NCBI GenBank assembly: GCA_039970095.1
Contig: JBDVMP010000082.1
Span: forward strand, 1-64,000
Length of the DNA: 64,000 nucleotides
Reading direction: 5' to 3'
Source of the DNA: JAMZMI01 sp039970095
Lineage (GTDB): Bacteria > Bacteroidota > Bacteroidia > Cytophagales > Cyclobacteriaceae
This document shows positions 9,479-17,263 of this stretch, one piece after another; position 1 is the stretch's first letter, and every line of letters starts with the position of its first letter. The position numbers and the translations under genes are program-made. The notes beneath the pieces are model-generated. The model did no database searches, had not been told where the DNA came from, and saw only the letters and a list, made by a program, of their open reading frames with translations.

Positions 9479-10240
9479 ATGCAAAAGATAGAATACAAAG
9501 ATTTATTGGAAGCAGGTGTTCACTTCGGACACTTGACCAGAAAATGGAATCCACAAATGGCTCCATACATCTTCATGGAGAAGAATGGGATTCACATTAT
9601 AGACCTGAACAAAACAATCTCTGAGCTAGAGACTGCAGCAAGCGCCCTTCAGGCGGTTGTAAGATCAGGAAGAAAAGTAATGTTCGTAGCTACTAAAAAG
9701 CAGGCTAAAGAAGTAGTAGAAACTGCTGCTAAGTCACTAAACATGCCATACATCACTGAAAGATGGTTGGGTGGTATGCTTACTAACTTTGCTACGATCA
9801 GAAAATCTCTTAAGAAAATGTCTGGTATGGACAAGCTCATGAAAGATGAGGCTTTCCTAAACCTTGCAAAGAGAGAGCGATTGATGGTTAGTCGTGAGAA
9901 AGAGAAGCTTGAAAGAGTACTAGGCGGTATTGCTGACCTAAACAGACTTCCAGCGGCACTTTTCGTGATCGACATCAAGAGAGAGCATATTGCGATCGCA
10001 GAGGCACAAAAATTGAACATTCCAGTATTCGCTTTGGTAGATACCAACTCTGATCCTACTCAGGTGGACTACCCAATCCCTGGCAATGATGATGCATTCA
10101 AATCAATCAAATTGATCACTGAATATATCGCCAAAGCTGCCGAGGAAGGTCTTAACGCTAGAAAGAAAGACAAAGCCGAATCAGCTGCTCAGGAAGAAGA
10201 GCAAGCTAAAAAGGAAATGGACGAGCAGGAAAAAGGTTAA
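9479..10240 (+). CDS. rpsB: 30S ribosomal protein S2
   Basis: 253 residues with the signature stretches LLEAGVHFGHLTRKWNPQMAPYIF near the start and the typical ITERWLGGMLTNFATIRKS segment. The C-terminus is a lysine/glutamate-rich, probably disordered extension (about residues 222-253). S2 binds late to the 30S head/body junction and is needed for S1 docking. A strong hairpin after the stop separates it from tsf, although the rpsB-tsf pairing is conserved across bacteria. Confidence 0.99.
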   Translation: MQKIEYKDLLEAGVHFGHLTRKWNPQMAPYIFMEKNGIHIIDLNKTISELETAASALQAVVRSGRKVMFVATKKQAKEVVETAAKSLNMPYITERWLGGMLTNFATIRKSLKKMSGMDKLMKDEAFLNLAKRERLMVSREKEKLERVLGGIADLNRLPAALFVIDIKREHIAIAEAQKLNIPVFALVDTNSDPTQVDYPIPGNDDAFKSIKLITEYIAKAAEEGLNARKKDKAESAAQEEEQAKKEMDEQEKG

Positions 10241-10271
10241 TCCTCCCGCATACAAATGATACTTTAATTCT

Positions 10272-10316
10272 AATTGAATCCCGTCCCGATAGCTATCGGG
10301 ATGGGATTCAATTTTT
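10272..10316 (+). terminator. Terminator/attenuator hairpin between rpsB and tsf
   Basis: A 20-bp near-perfect inverted repeat (one G-U pair) with a 2-base centre is followed by TTTTTG. The core is the 18-bp palindrome TCCCGATAGCTATCGGGA at 10284-10301, which recurs at 49785-49802, so this terminator seems to be built from a genome-wide repeat element. Confidence 0.7.
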
Positions 10317-10353
10317 GTTATAACAAGATTCTAAATCATAAAACACATTAATA

Positions 10354-11184
10354 ATGGCAATTACTGCGCAAGACGTAAACAAACTAAGACAAATGACCGG
10401 TGCAGGGATGATGGACTGCAAAAAAGCTTTGGTTGAAGCTGAAGGTGATTTTGATAAAGCTGTAGAGCTACTTAGAAAAAAAGGTCAGAAAGTTTCTGCA
10501 TCCAGAGCGGACAGAGAAACTACTGAAGGTGTAGTGGTAACAAGAACCAATGCTGATAAAACCAAAGGAATGGTGTTGGCATTTACTTGTGAAACTGACT
10601 TTGTGGCTAAAAACGATGATTTCGTTGCTTTGGCAAATGAGATCGCTGACAAAGCTTTCGAAGCACAGCCGGCAGATATCGAGGGTATCAAAGCATTGAG
10701 CGCAGGCAGCATCACACTAGGTGAGAAAATAGTTGAATCTACTGGTAAAATTGGAGAGAAACTTGATATCACTGCATACGAGTTTATCGATGGTGACGCT
10801 GTAGTTCCTTACATTCACTCAAACGCTAAATTGGGCGTACTAGTGGCACTCCAGAACACAAGTGGTACAGATGTGGAAGAAGCAGGAAAAGACGTAGCTA
10901 TGCAGATCGCGGCTATGAACCCTGTAGCTGTTGATAAAGACGGTGTGGACTCTGCTGTAGTGGAAAAAGAAATCGAAATAGGAAAAGATCAGGCGAGACA
11001 AGAAGGAAAGCCAGAGCAAATCATTGATAAAATTGCTCAAGGTAAACTTCAAAAGTTCTTCAAAGAAAACACTTTGTTGAGCCAGTCATTCGTAAAAGAC
11101 AACTCTGTATCCATTTCTCAATACCTTGATTCAGTGTCAAAAGGATTGACAGTATCCGATTTCAAAAGAATCTCTATCGGATAA
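10354..11184 (+). CDS. tsf: Translation elongation factor Ts
   Basis: 276 residues. The N-terminal UBA-like domain is followed by the EF-Tu contact motif LRQMTGAGMMDCKKALVEAEGDFDKAVELLRKKG, and the core carries the TDFVAKNDDF segment that inserts near the EF-Tu magnesium site. It exchanges GDP for GTP on EF-Tu. Transcription may come from read-through of the rpsB hairpin or from a separate start in the 113-base gap; no clear promoter element was found there. Confidence 0.99.
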   Translation: MAITAQDVNKLRQMTGAGMMDCKKALVEAEGDFDKAVELLRKKGQKVSASRADRETTEGVVVTRTNADKTKGMVLAFTCETDFVAKNDDFVALANEIADKAFEAQPADIEGIKALSAGSITLGEKIVESTGKIGEKLDITAYEFIDGDAVVPYIHSNAKLGVLVALQNTSGTDVEEAGKDVAMQIAAMNPVAVDKDGVDSAVVEKEIEIGKDQARQEGKPEQIIDKIAQGKLQKFFKENTLLSQSFVKDNSVSISQYLDSVSKGLTVSDFKRISIG

Positions 11185-11220
11185 TATCCGGTGTTGTAAG
11201 ATAGATTCTTCAAACATATT

Positions 11221-11254
11221 AAAGCCAATGAACTTGCGTTCATTGGCTTTTTGC
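11221..11254 (+). terminator. Rho-independent terminator after tsf
   Basis: A perfect 13-bp stem (AAAGCCAATGAAC / GTTCATTGGCTTT) with loop TTGC runs into a short T tract, 37 bases after the tsf stop. Confidence 0.85.
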
Positions 11255-11318
11255 ATTTATAAGAATCCGTTCAAAATACATTATCTTCCATCATAAACCT
11301 TTAACTAATTTCTAAACT

Positions 11319-12026
11319 ATGAAAAGAATACTGCCTAGTATCATGTTATGTATGGGGATGTGGATAGCCGATGCTCAATACTTTGCCCCTGAGCTTGACA
11401 ACAGCTCTATCACCATGTCTAAAGAAGTTTATGCTGTCACCAATGCCGGAGATACCGTTCGTGGTAAGATGGGAGCCGCAATGATTGGCAATGGTCAGCT
11501 AAGATCGTTCACCATCAAGCAAGAAGACGGAACAAAATCGAAATTCAAATCCCCTGACGTGAAGCTGCTGGCCATAAAACCTAGCAAACTGCAGAATCTG
11601 GAAAGCGCCATGTCTGTGCCCAACGTCATGAAAGCAAGCGAAATAGATTTTGATGCTGTCATGGACCGTGAGTGGGTCTTTTTTGAGCAAGCTCTACTGC
11701 CTAAGAAGAAAGATAAATATGTCATGATGCAGCTACTCAACCCCGGTTTCGATAGCAAAATCAAGGTATATCTCGACCCAAATGCCAATGAAAGCATGGG
11801 AGTAGGTGTTGGTGGCATTCAGGTAGCCGGAGGTGAAGACAAATCCTACCTTGTGGTGTTCGATGGCAACAAATCTGAAGTATATAAAAAGAAGAGATAC
11901 AAGAAAGAAGCTCTGACCCTGCTTTACAAAGACTGTGAAGTCTTCAAAGAAAACTACAAGGGTGAAAAATTTGACTGGAGTGATTTTGCCGAGCACGTGT
12001 TGGTGTACGACCAAATGTGTAAGTAA
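11319..12026 (+). CDS. Secreted protein of unknown function
   Basis: 235 residues with a signal peptide (MKRILPSIMLCMGMWIADAQ). The mature protein begins with a stretch resembling other Bacteroidota secreted proteins (KEVYAVTNAGDTVRGKMGAAMIGNG, in part), which suggests a small beta-barrel or sandwich fold, and it has a lysine-rich segment near residues 180-205. No catalytic motif or known domain is recognised. It is a single-gene unit closed by its own terminator. Likely periplasmic or surface-exposed. Confidence 0.65.
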   Translation: MKRILPSIMLCMGMWIADAQYFAPELDNSSITMSKEVYAVTNAGDTVRGKMGAAMIGNGQLRSFTIKQEDGTKSKFKSPDVKLLAIKPSKLQNLESAMSVPNVMKASEIDFDAVMDREWVFFEQALLPKKKDKYVMMQLLNPGFDSKIKVYLDPNANESMGVGVGGIQVAGGEDKSYLVVFDGNKSEVYKKKRYKKEALTLLYKDCEVFKENYKGEKFDWSDFAEHVLVYDQMCK

Positions 12027-12041
12027 ACCCCTTCTCTTTCT

Positions 12042-12074
12042 AAAAGGCGTAAAGTTGAACTTTACGCCTTTTTT
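12042..12074 (+). terminator. Rho-independent terminator
   Basis: A perfect 14-bp stem (AAAAGGCGTAAAGT / ACTTTACGCCTTTT) with a TGA loop ends in a T run, 15 bases after the stop of the secreted-protein gene. Confidence 0.88.
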
Positions 12075-12144
12075 ATAGGGGACACATATTGTGTCTATCT
12101 ACCCCGGTGCTTATTTCGCTTCCAAGCCCATTTCATTCATTGAA

Positions 12145-12798
12145 TCATTCTCCCCCTTTTAAAGCCTCCATCTCGGCTATTGTTTGCTCTATTTTCTTAA
12201 AAGTTTTACCATAAACAAGCTTAAGATCAAACCTATAAATCTTATCAGACAAGTAGGCCATAAGCCCCAAACAAACAACCAGCCCCATTAGCCCCACTAA
12301 TGGATAGGGTCCTACATAAGTTAAATCAGGATAGCGCAAAGCCCATTCTGTCAACAAGTCTTCCTCCTGTTGGCGCAAAGACGACCAAACTGTGCTCATC
12401 GCAAAAAATAATACCATAGGATAGAAAAACCGCATGATCAGTATGTTTTTGGATATGATCAACTTAATCTGACGATCTATTGATTTTAGATAATCATAAC
12501 TATTCATGCTCTCTTCGGAAGTCTCGAAAGACTGCACCTGCATCCAACTGTAGCCTGCCAGCACCACAAACATAATCGCGATACTCACTCCCTGCCAGGT
12601 CGCTCCGAGTAAATGGTATATCACCAAAGTCGCGAAAGACATAACCACCAGGGCGATGACGTTGATGCGAAACGTGCGTTTGAGTTTCTCCACCAAACTC
12701 AAAGATTTTTGATTGTAGAGGTTATTCACTTTTGGTACAATCATCTTATCAGACTGTAAAAAACCCTCTTTCCATATTGATTCAATTGACTTTTCCAT
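12145..12798 (-). CDS. Four-helix membrane protein, putative partner (anti-sigma-like) of the ECF sigma factor
   Basis: 217 residues from ATG 12798. The N-terminal 45 residues are soluble and charged; hydrophobic segments follow at about 48-65, 70-88, 120-140 and 163-185, then a soluble C-terminus with a helix TFKKIEQTIAEMEALKGG. It overlaps the 3' end of the sigma gene by 17 bases, the usual coupling of a sigma factor with its membrane-bound regulator. No zinc-binding anti-sigma motif is seen, so the regulatory role is inferred from position. Confidence 0.6.
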   Translation of the reverse strand: MEKSIESIWKEGFLQSDKMIVPKVNNLYNQKSLSLVEKLKRTFRINVIALVVMSFATLVIYHLLGATWQGVSIAIMFVVLAGYSWMQVQSFETSEESMNSYDYLKSIDRQIKLIISKNILIMRFFYPMVLFFAMSTVWSSLRQQEEDLLTEWALRYPDLTYVGPYPLVGLMGLVVCLGLMAYLSDKIYRFDLKLVYGKTFKKIEQTIAEMEALKGGE

Positions 12799-13273
12799 CA
12801 AGTAATATTTTTAATCGTTCCTTAATTCGTTTCACTCTTACACCGATATTATTGGCCGTGGTGCCAAAAACCTCTGCGATCTCCTGATACGGCTGCTCTT
12901 CCAGATACATCAAAATCACTCCTCTATCCACCTCCGAAAGCTTTTTAATGGCTAAATAAAGTTCATTAATTGCTTCATTTTCGAAAGCGTGATTGTTGAC
13001 CTTAAAATCTTCGGGTAAACTTTCTGAAGTAAAGTATCGCTCGCCCTTTTTCTGCTTTTTCAACAAGGTGAGACTAACATTGAGTGATATTCGGTATATC
13101 CAAGTAGACCACTGGCACTGCTCTTTAAACCCGCTTCTGCTACGCCAAATCTGCAAACACACTTCCTGGTAGTAGTCTTCAAAATCCTCCTGACTATTGG
13201 TATATGCGCGGCAAATTTTGATGATGATGGCAGCATAGGGTAAAATAGAAGATTGATAAAAATCGTAACTCAT
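12782..13273 (-). CDS. ECF-type RNA polymerase sigma factor
   Basis: 163 residues from ATG 13273 (MSYDFYQSSILPY); an upstream ATG at 13303 would add ten residues that look non-conserved and overlap the preceding small ORF. Region 2 is seen in AYTNSQEDFEDYYQEVCLQIWRSRSGFKEQCQWSTWIYRISLNVSL, and region 4 in LSEVDRGVILMYLEEQPYQEIAEVFGTTANNIGVRVKRIKERLK. It directs RNA polymerase to a small regulon, probably envelope-related. It forms an operon with the membrane protein downstream and possibly the small membrane protein upstream. Confidence 0.92.
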   Translation of the reverse strand: MSYDFYQSSILPYAAIIIKICRAYTNSQEDFEDYYQEVCLQIWRSRSGFKEQCQWSTWIYRISLNVSLTLLKKQKKGERYFTSESLPEDFKVNNHAFENEAINELYLAIKKLSEVDRGVILMYLEEQPYQEIAEVFGTTANNIGVRVKRIKERLKILLDGKVN

Positions 13274-13284
13274 GCTCTCTGTTC

Positions 13285-13503
13285 CTAGTCTTGCCCGGGA
13301 CATGCCTTGTTGCCTGTTTCAGGCCTTACACTTGTCAAAAGTGAAGCCTGAGTTCCTGCTGCAAAAACCACCATACACAACAGGTACTTATGGTATTCCG
13401 GTTCTCCTATGAGCATACTAATCAATAATATGACAAAAGCCCAAATAGAGGCATTTACGATATGAAATTTACGCACTGTCATTCTCCTACTCAAAATTTT
13501 CAT
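13285..13503 (-). CDS. Small membrane protein upstream of the ECF sigma gene (tentative)
   Basis: 72 residues with two hydrophobic helices (about 18-34 and 40-58) after a basic N-terminus, then a short polar tail. It ends 12 bases before the preferred sigma start. No family is recognised. Same strand and tight spacing favour it being the first gene of the sigma operon; the unremarkable tail and small size leave doubt. Confidence 0.42.
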   Translation of the reverse strand: MKILSRRMTVRKFHIVNASIWAFVILLISMLIGEPEYHKYLLCMVVFAAGTQASLLTSVRPETGNKACPGQD

Positions 13504-13859
13504 AATTGTGTCGATTTTATCATTAGTGGCTACTTTGAGAAATCATTACAGCATGTTTTGAAATTATATGAAAAAAAACCCAACCTCCAGTCACTGTCTT
13601 TCATGAAATTTGCGACCGCTCCCCGCACCAGGGATAGCAGTGAATACCCCACAGCAGCTGTTAGCTGCGAGGAGTAGAAACGGATAGCCCGCCCGGGTGC
13701 CCAGATTACCTGCTGCCCCACAAAAAACTTCTACACATGGGACTGTGATTCTCATATTTAGAAAATTTATTTTCATTGAATATTTTAACTATCTCATTAT
13801 CAACGATTTAAGTTTTTAGCACGACCTTTTCATACTGGAAGATGTACTAAATAACGATA
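13504..13859. other. Intergenic region between divergent transcription units
   Basis: 356 bases without a convincing gene. It holds a GC-richer, REP-like block (see 13616-13735) set in AT-rich flanks. Short open frames on both strands run through the REP-like block and are not believed. No clear TAnnTTTG promoter was found for either neighbour. Confidence 0.6.
13616..13735. repeat. REP-like extragenic element
   Basis: The block contains the paired half-units CCAGGGATAGCAG and AAACGGATAGCCCGCCCGGG around a small hairpin GCAGCT-GTT-AGCTGC (13654-13668). Its base composition differs sharply from the AT-rich flanks. A related block is seen at 51411-51495. From memory, similar 'agggatag...gcggatagcccg' units recur between genes in Bacteroidota; copy number in this genome is unknown. 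Confidence 0.5.
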
Positions 13860-14300
13860 ATGATGAATTTGACTAAGAAAAACACACTTAAAGCAATTGC
13901 CATTTTGATAATCGCAGGATTGACGGTGAGTTGTTCTAATAACAAAAAGGAAGAAAGCGCGAAAGACAAGATGGAACAAGTGAAGGAAGCTTTCAGCAAA
14001 GAGAAAAAAGACATGACTTTAGAATTGGAGGAGCTCAAGCTGGAAATCGAAACAGAGATCGATAAAATTGACAAGCAAATAGTGGATGCCTCTGATGAAT
14101 CGAAAACAAAACTAGAGTCATTGAAAGCTCGACTACAAGAAAAAGCCGATGACCTGGATAGAGCCATAAGAAAGGTAGAGAATGCCACCGAACAGGCTTG
14201 GGATGACACCAAAGAGTTTGCAGAAAACACTTCAGATGATGTGCAGACGGCATTGAAGGACTTTGGAGAAGATGTGAAAGAATTTTTCAACCAGTCTTAA
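13860..14300 (+). CDS. Small coiled-coil lipoprotein
   Basis: 146 residues (start at 13860 or at the ATG three bases later). A lipoprotein signal peptide ends in LTVSC, with the lipidated Cys followed by SNNKK. The mature part is almost wholly charged heptads (about residues 40-125, rich in E, K, L, D), predicting one long coiled coil. Resembles small stress-linked lipoproteins in general, but no function can be assigned. A terminator follows. Confidence 0.7.
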   Translation: MMNLTKKNTLKAIAILIIAGLTVSCSNNKKEESAKDKMEQVKEAFSKEKKDMTLELEELKLEIETEIDKIDKQIVDASDESKTKLESLKARLQEKADDLDRAIRKVENATEQAWDDTKEFAENTSDDVQTALKDFGEDVKEFFNQS

Positions 14301-14334
14301 GCGAAATAAGCTCGAATAAAAACTAATAGAATGG

Positions 14335-14365
14335 AGGCCGCCCTTTGGGTGGCCTTTGTTATTTT
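14335..14365 (+). terminator. Rho-independent terminator after the coiled-coil lipoprotein
   Basis: A 9-bp stem with one G-U pair (AGGCCGCCC / GGGTGGCCT), loop TTT, followed by a T-rich tract. Its presence argues against the upstream alternative ATG (14331) of the next gene. Confidence 0.75.
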
Positions 14366-14408
14366 ACTGGCACAGCTTTTGCGAATAGCGTTCCAAAAAA
14401 ACTCAGAT

Positions 14409-15125
14409 ATGAACACAATCAAATCTCTAGCCGTGATGTCACTGCTCATCACCTCATATTTCACACAAGCACAGACCAAAACCATAGAAGTGGGGGGCTC
14501 TGCAGAAATAAAAGTAGCTCCTGATCAGAGCGTGCTACACATCAACATAGATGCACACAGAATGGATTTTGGACAAGCTGTGGAGGCGCTAAGCAAGAAA
14601 GAAAGCAAAATCCTTAAGAAGATAGAATCTCTGGGATACAACAGCAAAAAGGTGAAAACATCGAATTTCTCAGTGCGCGAAAATACCATTTGGAGAAACG
14701 GCACTCGATATGACAGTGGGTACATTGCCAGCCAGAGTATGAAACTAGAATTTACCAACACCACTGAGCGGATAGCCAAAATACTCAATGCTTTTAGCGA
14801 AGGGAAAACCGATGCTCAGATAAGTTTTTCGTTTAAATTATCGGGCGAGTTGGAAGATAAAATGACCGAACAACTAATAGAAATGGCTGTAAAAGACGCC
14901 AAAACAAAAGCGGATCTGTTGGCCAAATACAGTGGCGTTGTGATCAAGTCAGTGGCTAAAATCACCTATAACACCCCTCAGGGAAGCTCCGGGCCTGTTT
15001 ATGGAAGGATGGAAATGGCCATGAGCGATGGCTTGATGAGTAAGTCTTCTGGGTCTTCAAATGGCTTTCAGGCAGACGATATTACACTCACCGATCAGGT
15101 AATGATCATTTATGAAATAGAGTAA
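14409..15125 (+). CDS. SIMPL (DUF541) domain periplasmic protein
   Basis: 238 residues. The start at 14409 gives a good signal peptide (MNTIKSLAVMSLLITSYFTQAQ); an in-frame ATG at 14331 lies inside the preceding terminator. The mature protein is a SIMPL/DUF541 domain: IEVGGSAEIKVAPDQSVLHINID, then SKKESKILKKIESLGYNSKKVKTSNFSV and the C-terminal DDITLTDQVMIIYEIE. Relatives include BP26 and YggE, periplasmic proteins linked with oxidative stress; the biochemical activity is not established. Confidence 0.88.
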   Translation: MNTIKSLAVMSLLITSYFTQAQTKTIEVGGSAEIKVAPDQSVLHINIDAHRMDFGQAVEALSKKESKILKKIESLGYNSKKVKTSNFSVRENTIWRNGTRYDSGYIASQSMKLEFTNTTERIAKILNAFSEGKTDAQISFSFKLSGELEDKMTEQLIEMAVKDAKTKADLLAKYSGVVIKSVAKITYNTPQGSSGPVYGRMEMAMSDGLMSKSSGSSNGFQADDITLTDQVMIIYEIE

Positions 15126-15148
15126 ACTTATATTTTTAATAGACGGAT

Positions 15149-15283
15149 AAAAGAGCTGTCTCAAAAGCAACAGATTCTATAGCTATTGTCACATTGAGCT
15201 CGTCGAAATGTAAGCTCATTTAAATAAAAAAAGGTTTCGACAGGCTCAACCCAACAAGCACAGAGCTTTAGAGGCAGCTCTTT
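15149..15283. repeat. Palindromic repeat unit between convergent genes; possible bidirectional terminator
   Basis: Outer arms AAAGAGCTG and CAGCTCTTT flank an inner inverted pair (TTGAGCTCGTCGAAAT against GTTTCGACAGGCTCAA) that resembles the TCGAAAT/ATTTCGA repeat common between Bacteroidota genes. It lies exactly between the convergent SIMPL and plsC genes. Confidence 0.5.
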
Positions 15284-15284
15284 C

Positions 15285-15977
15285 TTATGCCTTCAATTTG
15301 ATTACCTCCTGCTTCACTTCTCCTATGTAGGCTTTGAGATCCTGCTCAGACTTCATATGTACAGGTGAGCCGATGTTTACCACAACTTTCCCTGACTTCA
15401 GCGCAAAGCTGCCCGCCGGCAGCACCTGCTCCGTTCCCTGGATAGAGACTGGCACCACGGCAATATCCGCCTTGGTGGCCAACATAAAAGGCCCTTTTTT
15501 GAACTCTCCAACCTCTCCCGTTCTACTCCTGGTACCCTCCGGAAACATGAGTACGTCTTTGCCTTTTTTAATGAGCTTTCCGGCTCTATCAAGGCTTGCG
15601 ATAGCCTTCTTACGATTGCTTCTGTCCACAAAAATCATTTCGGTAGCATACATATACCACCCAATGAACGGCACCCACTTTATTTCTTTTTTAGCCACAA
15701 AATGAAGGTTGTGAGGAATGGCGCGAAAAAGCGCCGGGATGTCTAGATAAGAAAGGTGGTTACACACAAAGACATACGACTCTGTACTGGAGAGTTCTTC
15801 TCCTCCTCGAATTTCCAATTTGGCACCACACCCCCAGAGAATACCGGGTGCAAACATGGTTCTGGCCATGCGAACGGGAATTTTTCTATTCAAAGTAATC
15901 ACCAAAATGATCAGCGAACTGGTGATCATAAGAATGGTCCAAAAAATGCAGAAAAGATATCTGAAGGGAGTCAGCAA
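15285..15977 (-). CDS. plsC: 1-acyl-sn-glycerol-3-phosphate acyltransferase
   Basis: 230 residues, beginning at a TTG because no upstream ATG is in frame and the N-terminal hydrophobic helix (about residues 5-30) needs this start. Motif I is NHLSYLD (His74, Asp79), motif III is FPEGTRSR (145-152), and motif IV is the VPVSIQGT segment. It acylates lysophosphatidate to phosphatidate at the inner membrane. It is a stand-alone gene with a repeat-type terminator downstream. Confidence 0.92.
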   Translation of the reverse strand: MLTPFRYLFCIFWTILMITSSLIILVITLNRKIPVRMARTMFAPGILWGCGAKLEIRGGEELSSTESYVFVCNHLSYLDIPALFRAIPHNLHFVAKKEIKWVPFIGWYMYATEMIFVDRSNRKKAIASLDRAGKLIKKGKDVLMFPEGTRSRTGEVGEFKKGPFMLATKADIAVVPVSIQGTEQVLPAGSFALKSGKVVVNIGSPVHMKSEQDLKAYIGEVKQEVIKLKA

Positions 15978-16146
15978 AATTTTTAAGATTTAACGAGTGG
16001 GCAAATCTATCTTCATTATGTACTAAGCACAACAGATTTATTACTTTAGCCCGAATAATTCGGGATATACTTATCGGGAAAGAGCAGAAAGTCAATTACT
16101 TAGGTAGAAAGGTCCCTTTTATTAAGAATTAAATAGTGTTAAATGT

Positions 16147-16341
16147 ATGGACGGAACAAAGCGAGAAAATATAAAGCCGGGACAAGAAGTGTCGATCGTA
16201 CTAAAACAAGACCAACGCAGTGGCAAACTGACAGAAGGCGTGGTGAAAGATCTGCTCACCAAAAGTGCTTTTCACTCGCACGGCATCAAAGTGAGGCTAG
16301 AAACTGGCGAGGTGGGTCGAGTGAAAGAAATTCACTCGTGA
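16147..16341 (+). CDS. YwbE family protein
   Basis: 64 residues, the usual length of the YwbE/DUF2196 family. The whole protein fits: KPGQEVSIVLKQDQRSGKLTEG, then VKDLLTKSAFHSHGIKVRL and the C-terminal GEVGRVKEI. It forms a small SH3-like beta fold and its function is unknown. A possible 30-residue membrane peptide gene follows 43 bases downstream. Confidence 0.88.
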   Translation: MDGTKRENIKPGQEVSIVLKQDQRSGKLTEGVVKDLLTKSAFHSHGIKVRLETGEVGRVKEIHS

Positions 16342-16384
16342 TGGAATATCAACTTGACCTCTGTCACCAAACTTAAAAGAAATT

Positions 16385-16477
16385 ATGAAAGAAATACTCA
16401 TCAAAATCATCAAAGGTGAAATAGCAATTGGGATGGTTATTTTGTTGATCTATGTGATTTCGGTTATAGTAAAATAA
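16385..16477 (+). CDS. Possible 30-residue single-helix membrane peptide
   Basis: An ATG frame encodes a lysine-rich N-terminus (KEILIKIIKGE) followed by one hydrophobic helix of about 18 residues (AIGMVILLIYVISVIVK). The pattern is what real small membrane peptides show, and it follows ywbE on the same strand. Nothing else supports it. Confidence 0.35.
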   Translation: MKEILIKIIKGEIAIGMVILLIYVISVIVK

Positions 16478-16485
16478 AGGGTTAG

Positions 16486-17253
16486 TTATTTCTGCTTTTT
16501 TCCTTTAATGTAAAAGGCCCTTTCTACAATCTCTCCGTTACGGTCATATTCTATCCATTCACCCTCGCGCTTATTATTTTTGATTTCTCCTATTTCATGT
16601 AATAGCCCATTATCATGGTAACTTTTTAAGGTCTGATCTGCTTGTTTGAAAACCGTCGTATAATATGATGTTTTCAGAGAATCATTTTTATGATAAACGT
16701 ATTGTTTGAACATTTTTTCACGTTTACCATCCACATAAGTCCATCTGCTGGTGGGGTTCCCTTTCACATTATATAAATACTGAAAACCATTCCTAATCCC
16801 GTTTGCGTAGCTTGTTTGAAATTTCTTTTGCGAATTTTTTCGATATCTGACGTAACTCCCATGAGTAAGGCCATCCTTGTATGTCCCTTGTTTTTCTATT
16901 GTTGAGTCTTTCCTAAACTGGATTGCTTCTCCATTCTTTAAACCGTTCTCAAAAAAGACAACCGAGGAAAGTATCCCGTTATCATAAAAATAATACCTTG
17001 GTCCAGCCGCGTAACCATTACGAAAATTACGCTCAAACTCTAATTGCCCGGATAGGTAATAGTCCCTAAAGACACTATCATAAAGACCATTCTTGATAAA
17101 GTATTGAAAATGAATGTTCCCATTTGAATGATAATCCTCGTAGTATCCATCCTCCTTTTCACTTGTCCAGTATATGGGCTTAACCTCAAGAACCTTAGAA
17201 GAGGCACAAGAAGCAGAAATCAGAAGTATTAGAAAGATTTTGCAGTATTTCAT
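16486..17253 (-). CDS. YwqK-type (MORN-like repeat) lipoprotein
   Basis: 255 residues from ATG 17253, which lies just past the pyrB stop; longer starts run into pyrB. The signal peptide MKYCKIFLILLISASCASS has a lipobox ending in Cys16. The rest is a string of about eight 22-24 residue repeats of the type YYxNGxLxxxxxFxNGxxxGxxxxY, the MORN-like pattern annotated as YwqK-type antitoxin. In Bacteroidota these are usually surface lipoproteins and no toxin partner is adjacent, so the antitoxin name should not be taken as function. Confidence 0.78.
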   Translation of the reverse strand: MKYCKIFLILLISASCASSKVLEVKPIYWTSEKEDGYYEDYHSNGNIHFQYFIKNGLYDSVFRDYYLSGQLEFERNFRNGYAAGPRYYFYDNGILSSVVFFENGLKNGEAIQFRKDSTIEKQGTYKDGLTHGSYVRYRKNSQKKFQTSYANGIRNGFQYLYNVKGNPTSRWTYVDGKREKMFKQYVYHKNDSLKTSYYTTVFKQADQTLKSYHDNGLLHEIGEIKNNKREGEWIEYDRNGEIVERAFYIKGKKQK

Positions 17254-17263
17254 GAGGTATAAG

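Noticed and set aside
13462..13677. 71-residue plus-strand protein
   Set aside because: It runs through the REP-like block and has no domain, signal or conserved composition.
14331..14408. Longer N-terminus for the SIMPL protein
   Set aside because: The 26 extra codons lie over a rho-independent terminator and would bury the real signal peptide.
16486..17253. A toxin-antitoxin module because of the YwqK label
   Set aside because: No toxin-like gene is adjacent; the protein is a lipoprotein with MORN-like repeats.
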